From NCBI GenBank assembly GCA_031772115.1, contig JAPDPK010000058.1:2294001-2358000 (forward strand): a stretch of DNA of 64,000 nt, given 5' to 3'. Each line of letters begins with the position of its first letter. Position 1 is the stretch's first letter. The translations under genes and the position numbers were made by a program. This DNA is from Heritiera littoralis (lineage: Eukaryota > Streptophyta > Magnoliopsida > Malvales > Malvaceae). Of the stretch, positions 22,211 through 33,584 are shown piece after piece. A model generated the notes under the pieces. The model worked only from the letters and a program-made list of their open reading frames with translations. It ran no database searches and was not told the origin of the DNA.

Positions 22211-22854
22211 ATGTTGGAGTTTAAATTACATAAGCGTACCGAAAACTTGAGCTAGACTTTATTAAGTCGAAATTCCTTGTGAATGTGTAGTGCGCCAAGA
22301 GGACGACGGACACGGTCTAACTGGACACGGTCTAGCTAATCACGAGACAAGATCAAGCTAAGCTCGCACTAGGTAAGACGTTTATATAACGTAGAAGTAG
22401 GATTATCCTGTATAGGATTGAATCTTACGATAAAATGATTTGAATACTTAGAGATTAGATTTAACGAAATGAAATGCAGGTACGATGTTAGACTCGATAA
22501 AGTGCCAAAAGGGTATGATATTAACCGTAAATGAATCGATATGGTAGAAACTTATAAACATCATGAGATGGAATGATAGGCATTCATGTGATTCATGAGC
22601 ACTACATTATACTGCTTTCATTTCATCTACTCGAATTCTTTTACCATTAAGCATGCTTTAGTACTATGCATGAAACACGAAAAAGATTTATTCTTATCAT
22701 GCTTATCAGAATGTTTGATGCTTATATGGTTTTGAAAAGAATGAAATTATAGTTTTCACATATGTACGTATTCCTATGTAGTTGATCTCAAGAAAAGCAT
22801 ACGTACATTGAACTATTTTTCATAAGAAAGATTGAATGTTTTATGAGACTATAG

Positions 22855-23110
22855 GCACCCTAAGAGAATTAAATTCAATAAAGCATAGTGGAAGCCGCCT
22901 AATTGGAGATTACTCATTATTAGGCATAGATGCTTGTCCGACAATAGTCGTGGACAGGTCTCAGTCTCGCCTGATCAGTGAGGCTGAGAGACATGAGGTC
23001 TATGGCCATAGATAGTGCCCTGGTAGTTTCCAGGTGACGATGATATGATTCTTCACTGCTAGCTACAGTGAACTAAGTCTTTATTGATAGAGAGATAGGG
23101 ATTTAGCCTA
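22855..23110 (+). repeat. Conserved LTR core block (TATGGCCATA)
   Basis: Contains AAGCCGCCTAATTGGAG, GCTTGTCCGACAATAGTCGT, GACAGGTCTCAGTC and GTCTATGGCCATAGATAG. Nearly the same block occurs at 44990-45260 in the LTR starting at 42149. Diverged versions with the palindrome occur in the minus-strand LTRs at about 46133, 50030 and 52995. Confidence 0.7.
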
Positions 23111-23214
23111 GTCTCAAATGATATGAAATGAAGTTTAGAGTATGCCTTTAAAATGAAAATGAACTCTAAACTTGATATTGATTTACAGTATATGGAACGC
23201 ATTTTGATGCTATT

Positions 23215-23405
23215 TGTGATATGAAATATACTTCAAAAGTATATGTGATATGAAATGTGCTTCGAAAAATATGTGATATGAAATGTATTTTTAAAAGTAT
23301 ATGTGATATGAAATATACTTCAAAAAGCATATGTTATATGAAATGTATTTCAAAAAGTATATGTGATATGAAATATGCTTCAAAAAGTATATTTGACATA
23401 AAATG
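23215..23405 (+). repeat. Minisatellite, about 31-bp unit
   Basis: About six imperfect copies of a GTATATGTGATATGAAAT / ACTTCAAAAA unit in tandem, within the solo LTR. Confidence 0.75.
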
Positions 23406-24628
23406 TAAAAGCTTGCAAATTTCAAGCATATCTTAAAAGAACACATGAAATGTATTGATATTTCACATGTCTTGAACTTGTTTAAAAGAACATGTAGTAT
23501 ATGTTTTATGATTGTAACCACTTCATTCATAATTACATGTTCAAGATCATATAATGATTTCAAGACTTAGACATCTCATGACATGTTGAAGCATAGTTGG
23601 ATTGAGTTGGAAAGTATAACATGTAAATATTGCATGATGAATAAGAAAACGATCAATAATGAATCCTCCTCACATGACATCATGCATGGCATATAGAACA
23701 GTATAATTCTAACTCTGCACTTATATAAATGACTTATTGAGCCTTGCTCATTAAACGCTATTTAAATTTTTCAGATTGAGCATGGAGTTGGGGGAGTATT
23801 TCGGAGCTTTCCGAATAGTCCCAACTCTAAAATATAGTCCCAACTCTCCAAAGAGATTTTTGTCAACAATTGGGTATATACACTCTTCTTTTGTATCTAT
23901 TATCAATTCAGGCTGTTTTTGATTCAGTACTTAGATGGGATGTAATCTAATATAGAGAATGGCATCTAGACTATAGAAATGGTGGAAGTATAAAATTGTT
24001 GATTTTGCATGAGTATGGATATGTAGATTGAATAGCCTGAACAAGTGACCAAGTAGGAAAAGAATGTAAATCATAAGATGAAATGTCATGATATGGAAAT
24101 GAACTTGGTCATAGGAATGCTAGAAAATAATCAACTATTATTGTGGGAAGCATGAGCTGGAATTATTTGTAAATTTTTATGCAGGAAATTAACCTGGGTA
24201 AAGTGATAAAAATAGGCAAGGGAGTTAACGCCCCTGTAGACACCGTATTTTGTCCGGGGTCTTAACTTGTGAAAAACAATTAATTGGGTTGGGTGACATT
24301 GTATTTTAATTTAACAATTTAGAATTAGGCTAGAATTAAATTAGAATTTTTAGATTTAGGATTAACATTAATTAGGAAATTAAAATTAAAATAGGATTTA
24401 GGAATAAAAAAGGAGATAAAAGAAAAAAAAAGAGAGAAAGGATAAAAAGAAATAAAAATAAAATTAATTTTAGGATAGGATAATTAGATTTTTTGTGGAT
24501 AAATATTTAGATTAATAGAATTAGATTAGGATTAATATAGAAATTGAATAGATTAAATATGAAAAATAATAATAAGAGATAATGTACAAAGAAACGTAGT
24601 TGTACTAGGACTTTTGTAAACTTTTGGC

Positions 24629-24636
24629 TATAAAAA
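24629..24636 (+). promoter_or_regulatory. LTR TATA box
   Basis: GGCTATAAAAAGGG lies in the middle of the LTR and is repeated at 33980-33987 in the 3' LTR. It is the likely core promoter of the element. Confidence 0.6.
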
Positions 24637-25854
24637 GGGATGAACCCTATGACACCGGGGGAAAAAAAAAAGACTGAACCTTGCCAGAAATTCATACCTT
24701 GTTTCCATCATTCAACCGATCATTACCCTAAGCCATCTTCCTCATTATCTCACGTCTTCTTGCGCCACCACTGTGCATCTTTAACCCGAATCGACAACCA
24801 CCTTCCCCCACCCATTGTCTTTCTCCAACTTCGCCCCATATATCGCTGTTGCTCCTCTTTTCTGTGTTGTATCATTATCACCATCATCCCTTGTTTGGTT
24901 TCATCACTGCACCGTCATCTTGCGTCTATCGCTGCTTGCGTTGTGTTGATGCGAAGACTCCCCTTGCTCCACGTCTGTATCCTTGCTGCCAGCTTTGACC
25001 TGTTTTGCTTATCGACAAAGCCTACCTCTGTTGCGCACCACCAGGTCGAAGCTAATTGCCCCTGCTCTGCAACACACCATTGTACAGGGTCCTGCCGTTA
25101 TTTGCTGCCTGACGCCAACGCCGCACCAGCTGCTCTCCCACGGTGCTGCAACGAGCCACAGTTCTTCATCAAAGCTGCTTCTGCTCACTACCAAGGAGTT
25201 TGCACGTGAAAACTGCTGTGTTGTTGAGGCGCAATAGCTAAGCAAGACAGGGAGAAAGAAACGTGGAGGAATAAAGAAAATAAAGACAAGAAAAAGGAGG
25301 CACGTGCAGGTATGTATATATGTTTGTATATATAAAGCTAATGAATAAATTAATAATTTATATAACATATTAAATTGGTAAACCTTTGCATGACGTTTTA
25401 GTAAACCTTTAATATATTAACCATTTAACACTAATATTTGACTTGATGTAATTGTTTTAATTGTATAGGATAATGTATAATATGGATGAAAAATTAGTTT
25501 GAATAATTGGCATGATAATTTGATTTGTGATTAAAAATAATTTACGTTAGTTAATTAATTTAATAACAATTGAATTGTAAAATATGAATTGATTTGCTTT
25601 GCATGATTTAATTATTTTGATAATATTTGATTAATGTATGTTGAATAAATAATTTGTGTGTTGATATGATTTGTTTAGTTTAATTTGTATGATATTTGTA
25701 TGATATATTTTCTGTTTTATACGTTTAGTATGATAGATATTAGATAAATAAAAAAATAAATTAAATTAAATTAGAAAAAATGCAAGTAAGAGTAAATGGA
25801 ATAAAGATTGAATAAGGAAATAATTTAAATAAAATACTAAAGATGAATATGGAT

Positions 25855-26430
25855 TATGCCGAGGATGAAATTCCAAGAAAGTCAATTGGTACTCCTTGGA
25901 TTTTCTAGGTGAGAGGATTCTTCTTAAGTTGAGCCAGATTGATGGAATACTTGAGGAGAATTTTCAAGAAAACATAATTCATGTTCATTTTAAAGATATA
26001 ATAATAATAAAATAAAATAGTAAACCGAGAATAAAAAATATAAAATAATACCATAATAAGGTAATGGGATGATAATAAAAGAAGTAAATGTGACATATGC
26101 CGATGATGAAATTCTAAGAAAGTCAATTGGTACTCCTTGGAATTTCTATGTGAGAGGATTCTTCTTCGGTTGAGCCAGATTGATGGGATACTTAAGAAAA
26201 ATTGTCAATAACCCATATGTCATGTTTATTTTTAAAAATATAAAATAATAGAATTAAAACAATACAATAAGAAGAATAAGATTAGAAAATATTTAAAGAT
26301 AAGAATTCCATAATATACTCAATCAATCCGACGATGGAGTTCAAGAAAGTCGATTGGTACTCCTTGAACATCTTGAGGTGAGGGGAGTTTCTAAGATTTG
26401 AGCCAGATTGATGGAATAGTCTTAGAAACT
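25855..26430 (+). repeat. Three tandem units of about 235 bp in the LTR
   Basis: Each unit has GTCAATTGGTACTCCTTG (or the GTCGATTGG variant), GGTGAGAGGATTCTTC and GAGCCAGATTGATGG. The same arrangement is at 35205-35770 in the 3' LTR. A related but diverged array (CCAGCTTAATGG) is in the minus-strand LTR fragment at 50528-52137. Confidence 0.8.
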
Positions 26431-26710
26431 TTCCCAATATTTAATTATCAAAACTAATACAAACATAAAGGCAAATTTAGACTAAACTTAGAACTAAGTG
26501 GTACCATTTTAGAATGGGCGTCGTGGGGGTGCTAATCCTTCCCCACACGTAACCGTACTCCCGAACCCTAGATTCTTTGAACGTAGACCCTGCCTTATCC
26601 TTAGACAAGAGTAGGTGACCAATCACACCTTAGGTTTGAATGGTTGGTGGCGACTCCTTGAATTTTAAAGTCTAGCGGTTAGGTTCACGGACCTAGACGT
26701 TATGACAGTT

Positions 26711-26729
26711 TGGCGACTCCACTGGGGAC
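26711..26729 (+). promoter_or_regulatory. Primer-binding site of the Ogre-like element
   Basis: TGGCGACTCCACTGGGGAC, three bases after the LTR end. This wording is typical of Ogre/Tat elements, reported to use an arginine tRNA primer; that assignment is from memory. Confidence 0.75.
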
Positions 26730-27214
26730 CTTAGAGAGTCAGGCCAAAGTTTAGTTTGAAGATTAGTCTAAGTTTGCCTAAAAGTATTTGGAAAATGTAT
26801 AATAAAATGTTAATTCATTCCTTCAACACACACATCACTTGCATTTGCATAAGCCCTCAACCCGGGCTCTTCCTTTTTAGGAGGGAGTAAAGTAACTACG
26901 CTTTCGTGAGATGATAACCTCCACATAGGCTAGCGAAATACTCCCACTCAAATTGAACCTTTCCGCTTATAGCCTATGATGGGTGAGGATTGGGTGCCTT
27001 ACTAGTCCTACATGGACAAGTGAGGAACAATTTGGGAACCTTTAGCTCTTTAACCAAACCCAACATATAGAAAAAAAAAACATGTTAGGAGAACACATGA
27101 AGGAAAACTTTTATATATAAAATCTCTTTTTGTTTCATTCTCACGTTTTTGTGCATTTCTTAGGAGGCTTGTCTCATAGCAATTGATTAACAGACTGAAA
27201 GTCCATCTACATCC

Positions 27215-29163
27215 ATGGAGAATTTTTCCCAGAAGAAGTCTGCTAAGTCTTTACCCTCCAGTGAAGTGAAGCTATTATCTGAAGAGGCCCAACAAAGGGA
27301 CGGTGACTGCTTGCCTAAAGATTACATCTCCAATCTTCCTGAAAAAGTTCGTCTTGATCTTAGACAAAATGATTTCACCGAGTTAATTGGCATTTGGGGA
27401 AGTTGGGATCATGAGAAAAAAGAAACATTCCAAAAAAAATAAGGGGGTTTGGCTTTACTCCTCTTTGTAGATGTGGATGTTGATTTGATCAGGGCTATGG
27501 TACAATTTTGGGATCCGTCTTATCGATGTTTTGTGTTTAATGAAAATGACATGGTGCCAACAATAGAGGAATATTCAGAGTTGCTTTATCCAAAATTGCC
27601 AGTTGGAGACAAAATCTATTGGAGGAACAAGACAAGTTATCGCAAGAAGTTGGCTGCAATGATTGGTGTTGATGTGCAAGAAATTGATCAGAGGTTAAGA
27701 CAGAAAGGGAAAGGTATTTATCTCTCTTGGGACTACCTACGAAGTCGAATCACTCAACACGCAGAGGATAAACAATGCATGAAACTGATGGCCTTGGCTC
27801 TATATGGGATGGTGATCTTCCCAAAATTCTTGGGGCATATTGAAATCACAATTGCAGATTTTGTGGAACAGATTGATTTTGGGGTAAATGTTATCCCTGC
27901 TATTTTGACTGAAACCATTAGATCCTTGAATTATTGTCGGCGAGTGGGGGACGGGCGTTTCATAGGATGTATGCAATTATTGTACATTTGGATGAAGAGT
28001 CATCTTAGAAACAGAGAAGCCAAATTTCGAGAGCCCTACTTTAAACACATCCCTATCAAGGAGTTTTGTGAAAATAATTGGCCTGAGCCAAAGACAAAAA
28101 AGGAGTGGGTTGCTACCTTGCGCAAACTCACAAATCGAGACATAGTCTGGACAGCACCATGGATGCCACGAGGACCAATGTTATATGGTTGTGGAGAACG
28201 ATGGTGGGTTCCCTTGTTAGGATTATAGGGCACCGTATCTTATGCTCCTTTGCTGGTACGAAGACAACTCAGTTTATCCCAGCTACTTATGGACTCAGTC
28301 AACGAGAGTATGCTTATTCAGAGAAAGGGGCTTTGAGAAAGATAGAAGAAGATGTTAAAGCATGGAAGACACCTCTCGTAATAAAACTAGGGATATTGAC
28401 CGAAAAAGTTACTCCTGAGTATTTTGTTTGGCATGCTAGACGAGCCAAGGATGTCAAAATTCCTTCTGAAGAAGATGACGAAGTTCTTGAAGAGCCTACA
28501 CCCAGAGACCCTATGATTGATTTAGAGATTGCCAAAAGGAAGTTAGAGGAGGAGAAAAGTGAATTGGAACAAGAATACAAGAAATTCAAGTATGAGACTG
28601 ATGAGAGAATAGGAAGGAGGGATCATGCATATTCAAAGGTCCATCAGGAGAAGAGTAAGTTGTTGGATGAGATTAGTTACTTGAAGAAAAAGCTCGCGAG
28701 GTCTGAGAATAGTCGTCTGATGGAAGAAAACAAACGACTAAAAGAAGAAGCTCAGAAGAACCGGGAAGAAGCTCAGAAGAACCAAGGAGAAATTGCACGA
28801 CTCAAGGAGAAAGCACAAAAGAAGGAGAATGAGCTTGATGAAGCTCAAAGAGAGATAATACGATGGAAGATCCGACTGCAAGGAGTCCTCAATCAAGCCC
28901 AAGAAGATCGACAGAAGGTGGCCCAAAATATGCAAACCTTAGTAGATGAATGGAAAATCTTCAAGAAAGACTCACAACTCCTATGGACAATGTTTCATCA
29001 GATTAATTGGGTGGCTCATAAGGCCCAACAAATCGAAGATGAAATAAGGGAGGTGAAGCCTGGAGTTAACCCAATAACCGAGCATGGAGAGAGGATGCTA
29101 CAATTGTTGGAAGAAATGGAGGACCATTATAGTGCAGTTAGAAGACTCATGTGGCACCATTAG
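27215..29163 (+). pseudogene. Ogre-like extra ORF upstream of gag (coiled-coil protein)
   Basis: Begins MENFSQKKSAKSLP at 27215, runs to a TAA at 27440, continues in the same frame to a TAG at 28226 (where a tryptophan is expected after VPLLGL), and then shifts frame near 28265 into QFIPATYGLSQREYAY and on to 29163. The middle part (LIRAMVQFWDPSYRCFVF, DMVPTIEEYSELL, and a PLLGLWG-type motif) matches large plant protein families annotated DUF7745-like and the ORF that precedes gag in Ogre elements. The C-terminal 250 residues are a charged coiled coil. Function unknown; inactive here because of two stops and a frameshift. Confidence 0.7.
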
Positions 29164-29412
29164 ATTTCTTCATGGATGTTTTAGGATTTTGGTTTTGCTA
29201 AATGATTGTTATGAGACAAGTTTTTTTTTCTTTATGCATTTAGGTTGTAAAATTCCATCCATCAATAAAATACATATTTGAATTCTTTTAAGTCCTTACA
29301 CATTTTCTCTTGAAAATAATTTCAACTTAATTGTGGCATTCAAGGTGTCAAAATTGAATCTACTAGACGGTCTGCCCTCCATAAATACCACACAAGGTAC
29401 CAAGCTTGTATA

Positions 29413-30855
29413 ATGGAAGAAGATCAAAATAACAGAATAAAGAAGTTGGAAAGGGAAAATGCAGAGATAAAGGGGCAATTGAGCGAGATTACCCAATTAC
29501 TAAAAGCCATGATTAAAGGAAAGGAGAAGATGGGTAATCAGGAGGAGTCCATCCAAGAACCTCAACAAAGCATGCGAGACAACCCTATTTTTGTGCCTGA
29601 AGGAAGTACTGTCAAAGCTCCCACACCTCTACAGATACAAGTTCAAAACCCAGTGGAGGTACCAAATTTAGATGATCCCACAGAGTTGAAGCATAAAGAA
29701 GAATATAGTGGTACTAAAGCTCAGCTGAGCTTGATAGAGGAAAGATTAAGTGCCGTTGAAGGAGTTGACTATTTTGGACCTGTTGATGCTGAAAGGTTGT
29801 GTCTGGTACCTGGTGTCGTGCTTCCACCAAAATTCAAAGTACCTGAATTTGAAAAATTCAATGGAACATCGTGCCCAAAAGATCATCTCACCATGTATTG
29901 TAGAAAGATGGCGGCATATGCATGGGACGACAAGCTATTGATTCATGTTTTTCAAGACAGTTTGACTGGGTCAGCAGCTAAGTGGTACAACCAATTGGAA
30001 AGGAGCAAAGTTTCTTCTTGGTCTGAGTTGGCGAGAGCTTTTATAGCTCAATACAAACATGTGTCTGATGTAGCTCTTGACCGCTTATCTCTCCAAGGTA
30101 TGGAAAAGAAAAAAGATGAGAGCTTCAAAGAATATGCCCAACGATGGAGAGACGTGGCATCACTAGTTCAACCTCCCTTGACTGAGAAGGAAATCACCAT
30201 GTTCTTTTTGAATACTCTCAAGGCTCCTTACTATGAGCATATGCTTAGCAGTGTGACCAAGAATTTTGCAGACATGGTGCTGACAGGCGAAGCTATTGAA
30301 AATGCCTTTAAGAGTGGTAAGATTGAAGCATCTATGAATGATAGCAAGAGGAATGGGTTTTCAAAGAAGAAGGAAGAAGATGCACAAGCTGTCTTCAATA
30401 ACTCACGTCGCTCCTATACCTCTTATTCACCTTCAGTGAATTACACTTATTCTCAACCCCACCCACAAACTTATCATCAGAATGCTTACCAACCCATTTC
30501 CCATTCACAAGACCCCACTTTTTCACCTAATGACTAAAATACTCAAGCTAGCCGAAATGTCACGATAGACCCTATACCAATGACATACACAGAGTTGTTC
30601 CCATAGTTGGTAAGGGGTCACCTTATTGCCCCTATTTTTATAGAACCCTTGAAGCCTCCCTACCCAAAGTGGTATGATCCTAATTCAAAGTGTGCTTATC
30701 ATAATGACAATGTTGGTCATTCTATTGAGAATTGTATGGGCTTGAAGAGGAAAGTCCAAGAACTTGTCAACGCTGGAATTTTGAGTTTTGGGGCAAAGAA
30801 TGATCCAAATGTGAATGATAATCCTCTACCAGATCACACAAAGGGTAGTGGTTGA
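29413..30855 (+). pseudogene. Gypsy gag (retrotransposon gag domain plus zinc knuckle)
   Basis: The main ORF 29413-30537 starts MEEDQNNRIKKLERENAEIK, a short coiled coil. It then has the Retrotrans_gag capsid region: FNGTSCPKDHLTMYCRKM, FQDSLTGSAAKWYNQLE, and SLQGMEKKKDESFKEYAQRW. Stops at 30535 and 30604 break the frame, after which 30607-30855 in the same frame carries CAYHNDNVGHSIENC (C-x2-H-x4-H-x4-C), the zinc knuckle usual in Ogre gag. Gag forms the virus-like particle. No protease or pol ORF follows. Confidence 0.8.
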
Positions 30856-33114
30856 TGCTATGGAAGAAAGTGGATGATATTGATTGATTCACTGAATTTG
30901 AAGATAATGGTTATTTCTTTGTGTCTAATTTCATTCATCTTAGGACATTTTTTAGGTAATATAAGAGCGCTTGTGCCCAAAAGCACTAAGATTTTCTTTT
31001 ATGTATTGGGCCAACTTTCATTTATTTTCATTTTCAATAAAGGATTAGTGCGATGCATATTTCTTAATTCCTCATTCCAATCTTGTTCTTTTATACAAAA
31101 CACTAATACCCACATGATTTACATTGTTACCAAGCTTAAAAGTATCCAAATAATGAACATGATAATGATGATAGCAATGAGTATAAAAGTCAATTCTGAA
31201 AGAACTGCTTTGTTTGGTTGGATGGAGTTCCAGTTTGCCAAGATTGTTCAAGCAAAAAGGGAATAGAAGATATTTGTCTAAAATCTTCACCTATAGAATG
31301 TTACAAATAAAGGTTAATCTCTACATGAAATTATAATGAGTTTATCTTTGTTCAATAAATGACCTTTAATGAGAGTACTTGTATTGAGATGAGAAATGGC
31401 CTTCTTTCACTACCTTTCAAGCGTGAGTAAAATTATCCATTGATTACCCCTTTTGAGCCTATTATATTCTTTTTGATATAACCTACCAAGAATCACCCTC
31501 CACACTGGGGGGCAAAGAGAATATAAGATGAAAGATCAGTGGGACAAAGAAAAAACCCTTTTGTGAAAGAAAAGAGAACAAAAAAAGAAAAGAGAATGAA
31601 AAAGGAAAGAGGGTTTGAATCAAAAAAGTGAAAACCCTAGTCACATTTGAATAAAAAAGGAGAGAGAAAGCAAATTAGAATGGGGCAAAAGTCAAAATGC
31701 CTAATTGATTCATGAAAAATGATTCTTGGTTTGATGAACCCCGAAACACTTATACTTATTTTGGGCCTATATTATCGTTTTTTTCTTGAACCCTCACCTG
31801 AGCCTACATTACGTGCCTTAAAAGTCCATTTTGATCAAATATGAGTACTCCTATTGAAGAATCATGTGTTGAATAAAGGCATACTTACACTATGAGATGA
31901 TGATCCTTTGGATGGAAGTAGGACAAGCAGATCAAGATAAGGAAAAAGATTTCTCTAGATGGAAGAAGTGGGATTCCGAAGACTCTCTTGGATCTATGTG
32001 AGCATTAAATTGGGTGAAGAAATATATGATGTTAGGGCATGAATCAAAATGGAGAACAAATAAAAGAAGTTTCATCAAGGACAATGAAGGAAAATGAAGA
32101 GAAATAAATTCAAAAAAAAGAAAGAAAAGAAAATGAAAAAAGAAGAAAAAAAGAGAAGTAAAAAAAAGAAAAAAAATGAAAAAATGAAAGGAGGATTCAG
32201 ACTGAAAACCCAAAAAAGGCGGTTTGGATCAATAGAGTGCGTCTAAGTTGAAAACCTGAAAAGGCAGCTTAGATACCAGAAAAACTGGATGTCAATGATA
32301 CAGGGGCAAGAGGATATTTTAATGAACTCAACGTGATCAGATAAGGTGGACCTTTGAAGGGAATTTTGTATTCATTGATCAGAATTGTTTGAATTGTTAT
32401 TATTTGGATACTATTACCTAATCCTAAAAATTCTCACCTTTCATTCAAGCCTACTTTCCTTTTATGCTTGGCAATTTCTTGTTAAATATTTTCAGATATT
32501 GAATAATACCATTCCTTTCATTTTCACTTATTATTTCCTTACCTTGAGGAATTGAGAAATTGTATTGCATTGATTTTGAAATTGGAATGATAATGAATGT
32601 TTGCTTAGCAAAATATGTGAAAGACTCCTATATTATTTAGGAAAATGAAAGAAAAGGGAAACTTGTGAATGAATGAAAATGGAAATTAAGAAAAAGTAAT
32701 GAACCAGAAAGAGTGAATGAAGGTAAAAGAAGAAACAAAGGATAAGATAAGATATAGAGGGCACGAAGACAAGAGATTCATTGGGAAAGAAACATGGAAG
32801 AAGGAAAATGGGAAGAGAAATAGGAAATATAAGGACAAGATGACAAACAAATAGAAGAATGCATGAGATGGCCTGATACAGAAAAACCTTGTTATTGCCA
32901 CAGTTAAAGTTTGAAATACTTTTCAAAGAAAACATTGCATGAATAGAATAGAGTGTGTGAGTAATATTGCATGAATGGCATTAACACAAATGACATCGCA
33001 TAGATAGGATAGAATGCATGTGTAGTTGCATACATGATGCATTGCATGAGAAAAAACTACAGACAAGGTTCCTTGAGTACAATCTATAAGACCTTCGGGC
33101 ATGATTCCTCCAAA
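30856..33114 (+). other. 3' untranslated part of the Ogre-like element, pol missing
   Basis: No RT, RNase H or integrase motifs in any frame. It contains CACACTGGGGGGCAAAGAG at 31500-31518, CCTGAAAAGGCAGCTT near 32255 and long A/G-rich stretches, as in the 3' regions of Ogre-type elements. The deletion that removed pol must fall near 30850-31300. Short ORFs here are not convincing. Confidence 0.6.
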
Positions 33115-33415
33115 TTTTAGACAAGATTTTAAAGTTTGACTGCCTGCCTGTTTAGGGGGAGCTTTTTGGACAAGATTTTTAAAGTTTGACTGCCTGCCTG
33201 TTTAGGAGGAGCTTTTGGACAAGATTTTTAAAGTTTGACTGCCTGCCTGTTTAGGAGGAGCTTTTGGACAAGATTTTTAAAGTTTGACTGCCTGCCTGTT
33301 TAGGAGGAGCTTTTAGACAAGATTTTTAAAGTTTGACTGCCTGCCTGTTTAGGGGGAGCTTTTTGGACAAGATTTTAAAGTTTGACTGCCTTTCTGTTTA
33401 GAGTGAGCTTTTTCA
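33115..33415 (+). repeat. Six tandem copies of a 49-50-bp unit
   Basis: Copies of GACAAGATTTTTAAAGTTTG followed by ACTGCCTGCCTGTTTAGG(A/G)GGAGC in perfect register. The last copy has diverged (TTTCTGTTTAGAGTGAGC). It sits just upstream of the 3' polypurine tract. Confidence 0.92.
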
Positions 33416-33571
33416 AAAAAAAATGATGAATGAAAAAAATAAAAAATTTTTTAAAATTAAAAAAAAAAAATTTTAACGATGTCAAAAAAAAAAAAGAAGA
33501 GAGAAGAAGAAGAAGTCAGACAAAATAGGTGTCTATGTCTTTGTGCAAATACTGTTTCACAGTAAATGCAC

Positions 33572-33584
33572 AAAGAGGGGCAAC
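33572..33584 (+). promoter_or_regulatory. Polypurine tract of the Ogre-like element
   Basis: AAAGAGGGGCAAC immediately precedes the 3' LTR start TGTAGACACC. Confidence 0.75.

Larger units (their letters stand above)
24235..26707 (+). repeat. 5' LTR of the Ogre-like element
   Basis: TGTAGACACC...GTTATGACA, 2,473 bp. It contains a TATA box, a C-rich transcribed-leader-like stretch (about 24690-25230, with a non-significant 189-codon ORF), and three diverged tandem units at its 3' side. Confidence 0.88.

Noticed and set aside
24640..25368. ORFs of 84-189 codons on both strands, repeated at 33975-34716
   Set aside because: They lie in the LTR leader of the Ogre-like element, show no domain, and differ between the two LTRs by frame-breaking indels.
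33115..33415. Possible CRISPR-like array
   Set aside because: Units are directly adjacent with no variable spacers, and the context is a plant retrotransposon.
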